A stretch of 64,000 nt of DNA. Source: JAPPHA01 sp965220985 (GTDB lineage Bacteria > Pseudomonadota > Alphaproteobacteria > Rhodobacterales > Rhodobacteraceae). The notes beneath the pieces are model-generated. The model was given only the letters and a program-made list of their open reading frames with translations, did no database searches and had not been told where the DNA came from. Every line of letters begins with the position of its first letter. Position 1 is the first letter of the stretch. This document shows positions 51,296-59,364 of this stretch, piece by piece. A program made the position numbers and the translations under genes. The stretch spans positions 2,666,001 to 2,730,000 of the forward strand of contig OZ244854.1 of assembly GCA_965220985.1 (NCBI GenBank). Reading direction: 5' to 3'.

Positions 51296-52491
51296 CCGCG
51301 AACCCGACTGTTGGTGAATTCCCGCGCCGAACGCAGGTCGTGATTGTCGGGGGCGGGCCTGCTGGCCTGCTTCTTGGCCAGTTGTTGCATCGTTCGGGGA
51401 TCGAGGCGGTTCTGCTGGAAAAAAGATCGCGCGAGTACGTGCTCGGTCGAATTCGCGCGGGTGTTCTCGAAGCAGGATCAGTTGCAGCGCTTCGCGAAGC
51501 GGGTGTTGCCGACCGCCTCGACGCGGAAGGAATCTCGCACGACGGTTGTTATCTGTCTTTTGCCGGGACCGGTCTCAGGGTCGATTTTGCCGGCCTGACG
51601 GGGCGATCGGTGACGGTATACGGCCAGACCGAAGTCACTGCCGACCTTTACGACGCTAGGTCCCGTTCGGGCGCCACGACGCTGCACAATGTAGAGGGAG
51701 TGACCCTTCATGACATTGGGTCCGACTCGCCCCACGTGACATTTGTTCTGGACGAGTCCGAACATCGGATCGACTGCGACATCATCGCCGGTTGCGACGG
51801 TTTTCACGGCGTTTCGCGCAAGTCGATTCCTGAGAGTTCGGTTTCCACTTTCGAAAGGGTCTATCCATTCGGCTGGTTGGGAGTTCTGTCACGAACGCCG
51901 CCCGTCAGCGATGAACTCATCTACGCGAACCACGAGCGGGGTTTTGCCCTTTGTTCAATGCGCAGCCCGCATCTGAGTCGCTATTACATCCAGGTGGGGT
52001 TGGGGGAGAGCACCGAGAATTGGTCGGACGCGCGATTCTGGGACGAACTTCGCCGACGGATACCTGCAGATTCCGCCGAGACACTGGTCACCGGGGACAG
52101 CATCGAAAAGTCGATTGCGCCGTTGAGGAGCTTTGTTGCGGAGCCGATGAGTCACGGCCGCCTCTTCCTGGCTGGTGACGCGGCGCACATTGTTCCACCG
52201 ACGGGCGCCAAGGGGCTCAACCTCGCGATCGCGGACGTCCGATACCTGCATGAAGTCATCAAGCGGCATTATGAAGGCGATTCGCGAGCGCTTGAGACCT
52301 ATTCCGACATGGCCTTGGGACGCGTGTGGAATGCAGTCCGGTTCAGTTGGTGGATGACCAATACCCTGCACCGATTTCCGGATCAGACAGAGTTCGACCA
52401 ACGTATTCAGGAAGCGGAACTTGCCCACCTGTCCCGATCGGAGTCGGCACTGAGGGTGATGGCGGAAAACTACGTCGGACTGCCCTTCTGA
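51292..52491 (+). CDS. pobA: 4-hydroxybenzoate 3-monooxygenase
   Basis: FAD-dependent aromatic hydroxylase of 399 residues that converts 4-hydroxybenzoate to protocatechuate with NADPH and O2. It has the FAD motif TQVVIVGGGPAGLLLGQLLHRSG, the PobA-specific LEKRSREYVLGRIRAGVLE block, the DG motif in IIAGCDGFHGVSRKSIP, and the second FAD motif HGRLFLAGDAAHIVPPTGAKGLNLAIADV. Length is normal for PobA (about 390-395). The ATG at 51292 begins the homologous region and overlaps the stop of a short upstream ORF. It is convergent with phaR and overlaps it by 22 bases. No protocatechuate genes or PobR regulator are visible nearby. Confidence 0.93.
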   Translation: MTANPTVGEFPRRTQVVIVGGGPAGLLLGQLLHRSGIEAVLLEKRSREYVLGRIRAGVLEAGSVAALREAGVADRLDAEGISHDGCYLSFAGTGLRVDFAGLTGRSVTVYGQTEVTADLYDARSRSGATTLHNVEGVTLHDIGSDSPHVTFVLDESEHRIDCDIIAGCDGFHGVSRKSIPESSVSTFERVYPFGWLGVLSRTPPVSDELIYANHERGFALCSMRSPHLSRYYIQVGLGESTENWSDARFWDELRRRIPADSAETLVTGDSIEKSIAPLRSFVAEPMSHGRLFLAGDAAHIVPPTGAKGLNLAIADVRYLHEVIKRHYEGDSRALETYSDMALGRVWNAVRFSWWMTNTLHRFPDQTEFDQRIQEAELAHLSRSESALRVMAENYVGLPF

Positions 52492-53108
52492 GTCTGCTTC
52501 AGCTGTTCCTGAAGCGATTTCACCTGAGCCTTGAGCTCGGCGATTTCATCGGACGCATGCTGTTCTGGCTGCTGCACATTCGGATCCGTTTCCGTTTCCT
52601 CCGAAGGCGCAGACGCATCGAAACGCGTCTCCGGATCTTCCAGGGGATCGTTGTCGCTTCCGGGCATCCACGACGACGCAAAAGACGTCATCATTTCGGC
52701 TTGCCGTCGCTGGTAGTCGATCGCCGTCTCAAACATGTTCAATGGGTTGACCGCATCGCGGGTCGCCTGAGTCATCTGTTCGGCAATGGCGTCCTGCTGC
52801 TGTTTCACGACGTCGAACGAACGGGCCAAAAACTCCGGAATGAGAGAATCCTGCATGGCGTTGTAGTTGCGGACAACTTCGGTCAGCACATTGATCGGAA
52901 GAATGTTGTCACCTTGGCTCTCGCGCTCGGCAATGATCTGCAACAGCACCTGCCTGGTCAGGTCCTCGTTGGTCTTCTTGTCCCTGACCTCGATTGTATG
53001 TCCGTCGCGTATGAGATCGGCAATGTCGTCGATCGTGACGTATTCGCTCGCATTGGTATTGTAGAGCTTGCGGCTTGCGTAGCGGCTGATCAGTATCGTT
53101 TCGGCCAT
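52470..53108 (-). CDS. phaR: polyhydroxyalkanoate synthesis repressor PhaR
   Basis: DNA- and PHA-binding repressor of 212 residues that senses PHA granules and represses phasin genes. The N-terminal DNA-binding domain reads ILISRYASRKLYNTNASEYVTIDDIADLIRDG. The PHB-accumulation regulatory domain follows, with DLTRQVLLQIIAERESQGDNILPINVLTEVVRNYNAMQDSLIPEFLARSFDVV. The acidic linker and a C-terminal coiled coil (EIAELKAQVKSLQEQLKQTQ) are typical. The ATG at 53108 is preceded by an in-frame TTG that is less likely. It lies just downstream of phasin 1 on the same strand. Its likely operators are the palindromes in the two phasin promoters. Confidence 0.95.
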   Translation of the reverse strand: MAETILISRYASRKLYNTNASEYVTIDDIADLIRDGHTIEVRDKKTNEDLTRQVLLQIIAERESQGDNILPINVLTEVVRNYNAMQDSLIPEFLARSFDVVKQQQDAIAEQMTQATRDAVNPLNMFETAIDYQRRQAEMMTSFASSWMPGSDNDPLEDPETRFDASAPSEETETDPNVQQPEQHASDEIAELKAQVKSLQEQLKQTQKGSPT

Positions 53109-53184
53109 CAAGTCAACCTAGTCTTGTAATCTGAGGGGCAGGGAATCCCTGCGCATATCGATTTGCTACAGGAAGTCGATCCAC

Positions 53185-53217
53185 AAAAAAAGGGGGCCAG
53201 TTGTCTGCCCCCCTTTG
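53185..53217 (-). terminator. rho-independent terminator of phasin gene 1
   Basis: On the minus strand, a stem AAAGGGGGGCAG / CTGGCCCCCTTT closes a four-base loop and is followed by a run of T. It lies about 60 bases past the phasin stop codon and before phaR. Confidence 0.85.
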
Positions 53218-53276
53218 ATCTTGTGTTTTGCCTGAGTGCGGTTTCAGGCCTGAGGTTGCGGAAGTGACCTCCAAGC

Positions 53277-53690
53277 TCATTTCTTGGGCTTGGCAGCGAC
53301 CGGTGCGGCCTTTTCCTGAACAACCTTGCCGGCAGAGATCATCAGATCCAGCGTGTTGAGCTGTGCCGTCTTGGCGATCTCGGCGAATTCGGCCATGCGA
53401 TCGGGCAGGGCACGAACTTCTGCGGTTGCGAATTCGGTTGCCGCCGCAGCGTATTCAACCGGATTCCCGTATGCAGTGTTGGCGCTGTCGACCCGCGTCA
53501 GAACGTCTTGCGTCCAGGCGTTGGTCAACTCGGCGTTCCTGCGGGCGGCATCGACCGCGACCTTGCCGAGCTTTGCGTTGAAGTCGACGGCATTCTTGAG
53601 AACGTCTTCGTATGCCTTGGTGTCGAAGTTGAGCGCACCCATGAACTTTTCAGCCGTGTTTGCGAAATCGAGAGTGTTTGCCTTTGCCAT
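53277..53690 (-). CDS. phaP: phasin family protein 1
   Basis: Phasin of 137 residues that coats PHA granules and controls their size and number. It has the Phasin_2-type amphipathic helices: MAKANTLDFANTAEKFMGALNFDTKAYEDVLKNAVDFNAKLGK, then AARRNAELTNAWTQDVLTRVDSANTAYGNPVEYAAAATEF, and an Ala/Lys/Pro-rich tail (EKAAPVAAKPKK). AGGAAACTCCG precedes the ATG at 53690; a longer upstream frame is not used. It is nearly identical to phasin 2 (55189-55602). A palindrome in its promoter spacer suggests repression by PhaR, encoded just downstream. Confidence 0.92.
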   Translation of the reverse strand: MAKANTLDFANTAEKFMGALNFDTKAYEDVLKNAVDFNAKLGKVAVDAARRNAELTNAWTQDVLTRVDSANTAYGNPVEYAAAATEFATAEVRALPDRMAEFAEIAKTAQLNTLDLMISAGKVVQEKAAPVAAKPKK

Positions 53691-53730
53691 CGGAGTTTCC
53701 TTTCTTGGCACTGTGAACTGCGATGACCTG

Positions 53731-53759
53731 CATATAATTGCCGCACTGCGGCATTGCAA
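53731..53759 (-). promoter_or_regulatory. phasin 1 promoter with palindromic operator, candidate PhaR site
   Basis: On the minus strand TTGCAA (-35) and TATATG (-10) are separated by exactly 17 bases, and the spacer holds the perfect palindrome TGCCGCAGTGCGGCA (53739-53753). A weaker half copy, CCGCAGTGCGG, lies at 53770-53780 upstream of the -35. Confidence 0.75.
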
Positions 53760-54066
53760 GGGAAAAATGCCGCAGTGCGGAATTTTTCGAAAAAAGTGCC
53801 ACCGGAAGATGGTCGAGCCGCAATGAAACGGTGGCGCACGAACTTTTCCAGTCTCATTTGGGGTCAGGTGCATCAAGCGCTCTCAGATCTGATGATCTTT
53901 GGAATCAGCGGACTATCGACATGCCGGCCGGAACCGTTGGCTGAGAGTGTGACACGCTGTCCACGGTGACATTTCCGGGAACACGTGCCAACGTCAGCAC
54001 ATTGTTTGCGTCCGTCCGAGCCTTGTCAGATCACTGCATGGATGTTGTCTCCGACGGCCTCCGTGT

Positions 54067-54747
54067 TCATTCTTGCGACATCGAATCGGTTGTCGCGAGA
54101 GGGTCACGGATTATCTCCTGCATCCAGATTGGCATTGCGGACAGGCCTGCGCGGAGATCCTCGATGAGCCGTACCCCGTTCGTCTTGTCGGCAAGGAGTC
54201 GGCGGACAGTTTGATCGACCCTGATTCGTTCAGGTTCGTTTTGCATTGCATCGTGGATCCAATGCAGTGCCTGCACGATGTACATGCTTGGGCGCCCTGC
54301 CCAGTAAAGGCGACTGGGCGCGGCGTGCTTGAAGATGATTTTCTGGTTTCCGAGTTCGATCGGATTCAGACGGGCATCAGCCAAAACCTCGATTCTTGCT
54401 GGCACCGCGTTGGTGAGCCCAACCATGTTGGCAGCTGTCATCCCGTCGACGACGAACCGGACCTTGTTACGGCGCCCAACCGCTTCGATGACCGCGCGAT
54501 AGTCTGGGACAGTAGGTTTTCCGGTCAGCTTGCTGGCTTTGGGCATGTCGTAAAGGCCCCTTGCAACGCGCCGTAGCCTGCCAGAATTGACCATGCGCTG
54601 CAGCGCCTTGTCGACGGCCTCCCGAGGACCGAGGTCAACAAAGTCCGAAGGGGTCCAGACCATGCTTGTTCCGAACATGATCCGGTCAAGGATGCCTGCA
54701 GGAAGGCTCGGCATGGAGTTGCGGTCGACCATTTCTGGAGTGTGCAT
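54067..54747 (-). CDS. AbiEi-like antitoxin-domain protein, orphan
   Basis: Protein of 226 residues resembling the DUF6088/AbiEi antitoxin family of type IV toxin-antitoxin systems. The N-terminal winged-helix segment (VDLGPREAVDKALQRMVNSGRLRRVARGLYDMP) matches the AbiEi_4-type repressor domain. The following NKVRFVVDGMTAANMVGLTNAVPARIEVLADARL is typical of its C-terminal part. The AbiEii nucleotidyltransferase toxin that normally follows is absent: the next gene downstream is phasin 1. The ATG at 54747 is preferred over a GTG just before it. It sits between the two copies of the duplicated phasin unit, suggesting accessory origin. Self-regulation is likely through the inverted repeat just upstream. 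Confidence 0.72.
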   Translation of the reverse strand: MHTPEMVDRNSMPSLPAGILDRIMFGTSMVWTPSDFVDLGPREAVDKALQRMVNSGRLRRVARGLYDMPKASKLTGKPTVPDYRAVIEAVGRRNKVRFVVDGMTAANMVGLTNAVPARIEVLADARLNPIELGNQKIIFKHAAPSRLYWAGRPSMYIVQALHWIHDAMQNEPERIRVDQTVRRLLADKTNGVRLIEDLRAGLSAMPIWMQEIIRDPLATTDSMSQE

Positions 54748-54751
54748 CACT

Positions 54752-54775
54752 TTTCAGATGATGGCGAGTCTGAAA
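54752..54775 (-). promoter_or_regulatory. inverted repeat upstream of the AbiEi-like gene, candidate autoregulatory operator
   Basis: TTTCAGA and TCTGAAA form a perfect 7-base inverted repeat with a 10-base spacer, ending five bases before the start codon. A further TTTCAGATAT half-site lies at about 54787-54796. AbiEi antitoxins repress their own promoters through such repeats. Confidence 0.5.
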
Positions 54776-55096
54776 TTTGCTACATATTTCAGATATTTTT
54801 CTGTGCCCGGAGACGCATTCGTGGATCAGGTTGTGATGGCAATACGAACGGGCATCTTTGGCTTCGAACAAGATTTGCTGCGCGCGGAACGAAGGTGAAT
54901 CTTGGTCTGGATATACGAGTTTCCCGTTCAAGACGCCGCGACGTCAGGACCGCGCAGTCCAGAATAGAGGGTCTGTCACCAAGTGTTGCCAAGCTGGCCG
55001 CGGGTATCCAGTCGAACCGCCGATTTTGGTCATTGGTTGACTTCGACGTGCCTTGCAGAGAAATCGAATATGCAGTCAACCAATTGTGTCGCAAAG

Positions 55097-55128
55097 AAAA
55101 AGGGGCGCCAGTTTGCTGCGCCCCCTTT
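55097..55128 (-). terminator. rho-independent terminator of phasin gene 2
   Basis: On the minus strand a GC-rich stem AAAGGGGGCGCAG / CTGGCGCCCCTTTT encloses a four-base loop and is followed by T residues. It is homologous in place to the phasin 1 terminator, but base changes on both arms preserve pairing. Confidence 0.85.
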
Positions 55129-55188
55129 GATCGTGTGTTTCGCCTGAATGCGGCTTCAGGCCTGAGGTTGTGGAAATGACTTCCGTTG

Positions 55189-55602
55189 TCATTTACCGGA
55201 CTTGGCAGCAGCCGGTGCAGCCTTTTCCTGGACAACCTTGCCGGCAGAGATCATCAGATCAAGCGTGTTGAGCTGTGCCGTCTTGGCGATCTCGGCGAAT
55301 TCGGCCATGCGGTCGGGCAGGGCACGAACTTCCGCGGTTGCGAATTCGGTTGCCGCAGCAGCGTATTCGACCGGATTGCCGTACGCGGTGTTGGCAGTGT
55401 CGACCCGCGTCAGAACGTCTTGCGTCCAGGCGTTGGTCAGTTCGGCATTCCTGCGGGCGGCATCGACCGCGACCTTGCCGAGCTTCGCGTTGAATTCGGC
55501 GGCGTTCTTGAGAACGTCTTCGTAGGCCTTGGTGTCGAAGTTGAGCGCGCCCATGAGCTTTTCAGCCGTGTTTGCGAAATCGAGAGTGTTTGCCTTTGCC
55601 AT
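55189..55602 (-). CDS. phaP: phasin family protein 2
   Basis: Phasin of 137 residues, differing from phasin 1 in only a handful of residues (for example KLMGALNF for KFMGALNF, NAAEFNAK for NAVDFNAK, and the tail APAAAKSGK). Domain features are the same: two amphipathic helical regions and an Ala-rich tail. AGGAAACTCCG precedes the ATG at 55602. The duplicated unit includes promoter, gene and terminator at a constant offset of about 1,912 bases from copy 1. The conserved promoter palindrome implies the same control by PhaR. Confidence 0.92.
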   Translation of the reverse strand: MAKANTLDFANTAEKLMGALNFDTKAYEDVLKNAAEFNAKLGKVAVDAARRNAELTNAWTQDVLTRVDTANTAYGNPVEYAAAATEFATAEVRALPDRMAEFAEIAKTAQLNTLDLMISAGKVVQEKAAPAAAKSGK

Positions 55603-55642
55603 CGGAGTTTCCTTTCTTGGCACTGTGAACTGCGATGGCCTG

Positions 55643-55671
55643 CATATAATTGCCGCACTGCGGCATTGCAA
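55643..55671 (-). promoter_or_regulatory. phasin 2 promoter with palindromic operator, candidate PhaR site
   Basis: Same arrangement as at phasin 1: TTGCAA (-35) and TATATG (-10) with a 17-base spacer that contains TGCCGCAGTGCGGCA (55651-55665). The upstream half copy at 55683-55693 has one base change relative to copy 1. Confidence 0.75.
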
Positions 55672-55908
55672 GAGAAAAAATGCCGCAGCGCGGAATTTTT
55701 TTTTTGAGGGCCTCCGGAAGGCGACTGAGAGGCATTTCGGTTTCGCGGTCGCGACCATCATGTTGGTCGGCTTCTGTTGGGCGCGACCGGCCGTGACAGA
55801 TGAGCCCGCGAACCGGCGGGTTGATGTTTGACCATTGTGCCAGCACATTCACGGAATTCGATCAACAAGAATGTGGCCAAGCTGCCTGACCAACGACGTA
55901 TCCACCAA

Positions 55909-57117
55909 ATGAGACCACTTCTCGACAATCCGTTCAGGCCTGGATTTGGCACGATGCCTCCTTTTCTCGCGGGACGGGATCGCGAGGAAAGCCAACTGCG
56001 TTCCATGTTGCACCGCCTTCAGGCCGGGGAGCGAAATTCCGCAGCGGTGCTGATTCATGGTCCTCGCGGGAACGGAAAGACCGTGATGCTCAGGTGGCTG
56101 CGGATTGCGGCAGGCGACAAGCTGAACGTTCGGCGAATCAAGGCACGCTTCGTTTCCGATCCATCGGCGGTCGCCATCAGTTTGCTCGCAAATCATCGAG
56201 ACGGGAGCCTTGAGGAAACGATACCCGCGGCACGTGGTGATGTGATTCCCGATGGCATCCAACGAGAGGGCAACGGGCAATTGACCCGCCGGCAAATCGT
56301 GTCGCGGTCACTGGACATGGCCATGAGACAGGCAGCAAAGAAGAAGCCCCTGCTGATGATCATGGACGAGGCACATACAGCCGATCCCACCGAACTGGGC
56401 ACTTTTGTGAACTCGTTTCAGGACAGTGCCGAGGCGGAAGCAATGCGACTGGTTCTCGCAGGCACGCCTGATTTGCGAAATGCGTTGTCAGCGGCTGATG
56501 CAACCTTTGCCGATCGGATGAGAAAACTCCCATTTGGTCATTTGGCTCCGGAAGCAGGGCAAGCGGCAATCGCGCAACCTTTCGCTGACAACGGAATCGA
56601 GGTCGACGGCGGAGTTTGCGAGCGGTTGGCAAGATGGGCCGAAAATTATCCGTACTTTTTGCAGTTGATTGGCGAGGCAGCTTGGGAGGAAGCCGCCAAC
56701 TTCGGTCGGCTGACAGAGGAAGCGGGAGAAGCCGCGATCAAGCGAGCGCGGGTCTCCCGTGACGAGTATTTTTCCATTCGTTATGAAGAGTTGGCTGCAG
56801 AAGGTCTCGTCGAGTTCGGCGCGGCAGTTGCTGCTGCTGTGTGTTCCGCTGGAGGTCAACGTATCAAAAACGTCGACGTGGAAAAGATTGCTCGCGACCT
56901 CTGCGGCTCGGAGTGGAAAGCGGCAATCGATTTCATTGTCCGCAAGGGATTCCTCTGGCGCCCGCATCTGGAATTGAGTTTTCAGGCCGGCATTCCGAGC
57001 CTGATGAACTACACGATCAAGCGTCACCAAATCGAGTATCTGTCACTCGCACAGGGCAAGCAAGACCGCGATGGAACCACCGTGATCCCGGATGTCGTCA
57101 GGCCTCTCACTCCCTGA
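55909..57117 (+). CDS. AAA-family ATPase of unknown role (STAND/Orc-like)
   Basis: ATPase of 402 residues. The start MRPLLDNPFRPGFGTMPPFLAGRDREESQL is followed by Walker A IHGPRGNGKTVMLRWL (about residues 50-65), Walker B KPLLMIMDEAHTAD (about 145-158), and sensor-like MRLVLAGTPDLRNAL. The C-terminal half contains a probable winged-helix segment (KNVDVEKIARDLCGSEWKAAIDFIVRKGFLWRPH). This resembles single ATPases of the STAND/Cdc6-like group found in accessory regions. The ATG at 55909 is preferred over a TTG at 55828. It is not in an operon; phaC lies beyond it on the other strand. No partner nuclease or effector is visible, so its function is unassigned. Confidence 0.8.
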   Translation: MRPLLDNPFRPGFGTMPPFLAGRDREESQLRSMLHRLQAGERNSAAVLIHGPRGNGKTVMLRWLRIAAGDKLNVRRIKARFVSDPSAVAISLLANHRDGSLEETIPAARGDVIPDGIQREGNGQLTRRQIVSRSLDMAMRQAAKKKPLLMIMDEAHTADPTELGTFVNSFQDSAEAEAMRLVLAGTPDLRNALSAADATFADRMRKLPFGHLAPEAGQAAIAQPFADNGIEVDGGVCERLARWAENYPYFLQLIGEAAWEEAANFGRLTEEAGEAAIKRARVSRDEYFSIRYEELAAEGLVEFGAAVAAAVCSAGGQRIKNVDVEKIARDLCGSEWKAAIDFIVRKGFLWRPHLELSFQAGIPSLMNYTIKRHQIEYLSLAQGKQDRDGTTVIPDVVRPLTP

Positions 57118-57493
57118 GAACGAACCGTGCTACGCTTGACGATTGTCAGTGTGCTTCATAGCCGGCTGCGTTTTGGCATGATTCACGAAATGCCCCGAAC
57201 CGTGGCATAATCCGGGCACTATTTCGTGGATCGGCTATTCCGACCGATCGTGTGATCACACTCTTCGTCACCGTCCGTCAATTGCGCTTCGGTGTGGCGC
57301 ACTTGAGCTTGTTCGGCGGTGGAAACGCAATCCGGCTACGTTGGAGAGGATCCGCGATGCTCGCGGGTGACGCGCTCGAAGCTGGCGCTGCCGAAACGTG
57401 ACGTCATTCGTATGTGCGATTCACGGCCTGATCGCTCTCACGCGTGCCCGGCAATCGGATTCGTCGCGTCGACGACAATGCGCCTGTGTGCGG
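57118..57493. other. convergent intergenic region with an inverted repeat
   Basis: About 375 bases between the converging ATPase and phaC genes. It holds the inverted repeat CACGAAAT (57184-57191) / ATTTCGTG (57221-57228), but no T-run. No gene was recognised. Confidence 0.4.
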
Positions 57494-59281
57494 TCAGTTC
57501 CTTTTCATGACGTATGACCCGGGCGCCTCTTCGATCACCGGATGCGAGCTTGATCCCGGGGAACGGGCAGGGACGTCCGGTGAATCGCCGCCTGCGAGCC
57601 ACTCCGTCCAGCGGGGCCACCAAGAACCCTTGTGGTAGTCTGCCGCTTCGTGCCAGCCATCGGGATCTTCGGGCGCCGATTCATTTGTCCAGTGGCCATA
57701 CTTGTCCTTTGTCGCCGGATTGATCACGCCCGCGATGTGTCCGCTCTCGGCAAGAACAAAGGTCTTCTCGCCGCCGGTCTTCAGGAGTCCTGAAAAGCTG
57801 CTCTTCCATGGAGCGATGTGATCGGCAATCGTCGCAACGATGAATTGCGGCACCGTGACGGCGGACAAGCGAATCGGCGATCCCATGAGGTCGAATCGGT
57901 CATGCGCGAGGTCGTTGTCGCGATACAGGCGCTCAAGATACTCGACTGCCATTCGCGCCGGAAGGTTGGTCGAATCGCTATTCCAGTGAAGCAAGTCGAA
58001 CGCGGGCGGCTTTTCTCCCATCAGGTATGACCTTATCGCCGGACCGTAGACGAGGTCGTTCGCCCTGAGGAAACTGAAAGTACGCGCCATGAAGTACCCG
58101 TGCAGGTATCCCTTCGAATCCGTCTCGTCGCGAATCGCAGTCAGGAAATTGTCGTCGATGAATGCGCCCAGCTCGCCGGGCTCCTCGAAGTCGGTCAAGG
58201 TGGTCAGGAAAGTGGCCTTTCGAACCCTGTTGCCGCCACCGGTTGCCGAGAGATGGGCCAACCCGCAGGCCGTCAGCGTGCCGCCGACGCAGTAGCCAAC
58301 CACATCAACCTGCTCGCACTCGCAAACTGCCTGAACGGCGCCAAGGGCCGTCAGGAAACCCTCAGCCAGGTAGGTGTCGAGCCCCACGTCCCGAAACGTC
58401 TCGTCCGGGTTTGCCCACGAGACGACGAACACCGTGAAACCCTGTTCCACGGCATACCGGATGAAGCTGTTCGCCGGGCGCAGATCGAGGATGTAGAACT
58501 TGTTGATCCATGGCGGGATGATCAGAAGCGGAGTCGAATGCACCGTGTCGGTTCGAGGTGCGTACTGGATCAACTGGAACAGTCGGTTCTGAAAAACGAC
58601 CGAACCCTCTGTCGTTGCAAGATTTCCGCCGACCTCGAACGCTTCCGGGTCGGAAAGCGTGACCGACAGCCCCTCGGGATTGGCTTCGAGGTCGCGGACA
58701 TAGTGCTCGAGGCCGTCGACAAGGGACTTGCCGTTGGTTTCGAGCGCTCGTTCGAGTGCCTCCGGGTTCGTCGCCAGGAAGTTCGTCGGCGACATCATGT
58801 CAATGACCTGGCCGACGAAGAAGTTGACCTGCGACTGTTTCTTTTCGTCGAGATCCGTCAGCCCGTCCGTCACCGAACGCATGGCTTCGGATGACAGAAG
58901 GTACTGTTTCTTGAGGAAGTCGAAATAGGGGTTTTCGGCCCACTGCTCGTCTGAAAAACGTCGGTCCTTTGATGCCGCCGATTTCGAAGTCGTGCCGTTG
59001 CCCGATTCCGACGACGAACTCCGCTTCTGGATCTCGGCCCAGTTTCGAAGGCTCTCACCCCAATACTTCACCTGAGCCTCGATCAGCCGTGTCGGGTCCT
59101 TGATCGACTCGGAAAGATATGCTTGCACCGCCTTGGCGTAGAAGTCGCCGCCCGGTCCGTCGAGTCGAGGATCGTGTTTCTTGCGTGTGGCCATCGCAGC
59201 GGCAAGGCGAGGAATCAGCGCGTTCATGCGCTCAATGTTCTCTTCGAGATCTGCCGTGGAACCTGTTTCGGGCTGTTTCAT
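57494..59281 (-). CDS. phaC: class I poly(3-hydroxyalkanoate) synthase
   Basis: PHA polymerase of 595 residues that joins (R)-3-hydroxyacyl-CoA units on granules. The PhaC N-terminal domain (SQVNFFVGQVIDMMSPTNFLATNPEAL) is followed by the alpha/beta-hydrolase core with TPLLIIPPWINKFYILDLRP and the lipase-like box GYCVGG, whose nucleophile is Cys331. The Asp and His partners lie in VATIADHIAPW and AESGHIAGVINP. The length fits class I (PhaC alone). It is divergent from phaZ with an 82-base gap. The C-terminus ends in VIEEAPGSYVMKRN, typical of the class. Confidence 0.95.
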   Translation of the reverse strand: MKQPETGSTADLEENIERMNALIPRLAAAMATRKKHDPRLDGPGGDFYAKAVQAYLSESIKDPTRLIEAQVKYWGESLRNWAEIQKRSSSSESGNGTTSKSAASKDRRFSDEQWAENPYFDFLKKQYLLSSEAMRSVTDGLTDLDEKKQSQVNFFVGQVIDMMSPTNFLATNPEALERALETNGKSLVDGLEHYVRDLEANPEGLSVTLSDPEAFEVGGNLATTEGSVVFQNRLFQLIQYAPRTDTVHSTPLLIIPPWINKFYILDLRPANSFIRYAVEQGFTVFVVSWANPDETFRDVGLDTYLAEGFLTALGAVQAVCECEQVDVVGYCVGGTLTACGLAHLSATGGGNRVRKATFLTTLTDFEEPGELGAFIDDNFLTAIRDETDSKGYLHGYFMARTFSFLRANDLVYGPAIRSYLMGEKPPAFDLLHWNSDSTNLPARMAVEYLERLYRDNDLAHDRFDLMGSPIRLSAVTVPQFIVATIADHIAPWKSSFSGLLKTGGEKTFVLAESGHIAGVINPATKDKYGHWTNESAPEDPDGWHEAADYHKGSWWPRWTEWLAGGDSPDVPARSPGSSSHPVIEEAPGSYVMKRN

Positions 59282-59364
59282 GAGTTCAACATCCTCATTG
59301 TGAAATCGCGCTCAACGTAGCATATACCACCCCGTTTGCAAAAAGTCAGAAACGGGAACCATAC
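59282..59364. promoter_or_regulatory. divergent phaC/phaZ promoter region with inverted repeat
   Basis: CCCGTTT (59331-59337) and AAACGGG (59350-59356) form a perfect 7-base inverted repeat with a 12-base spacer. It lies immediately upstream of phaZ, with TATATG on the phaC-coding strand next to it. It is a candidate operator; the binding protein is unknown. Confidence 0.5.
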
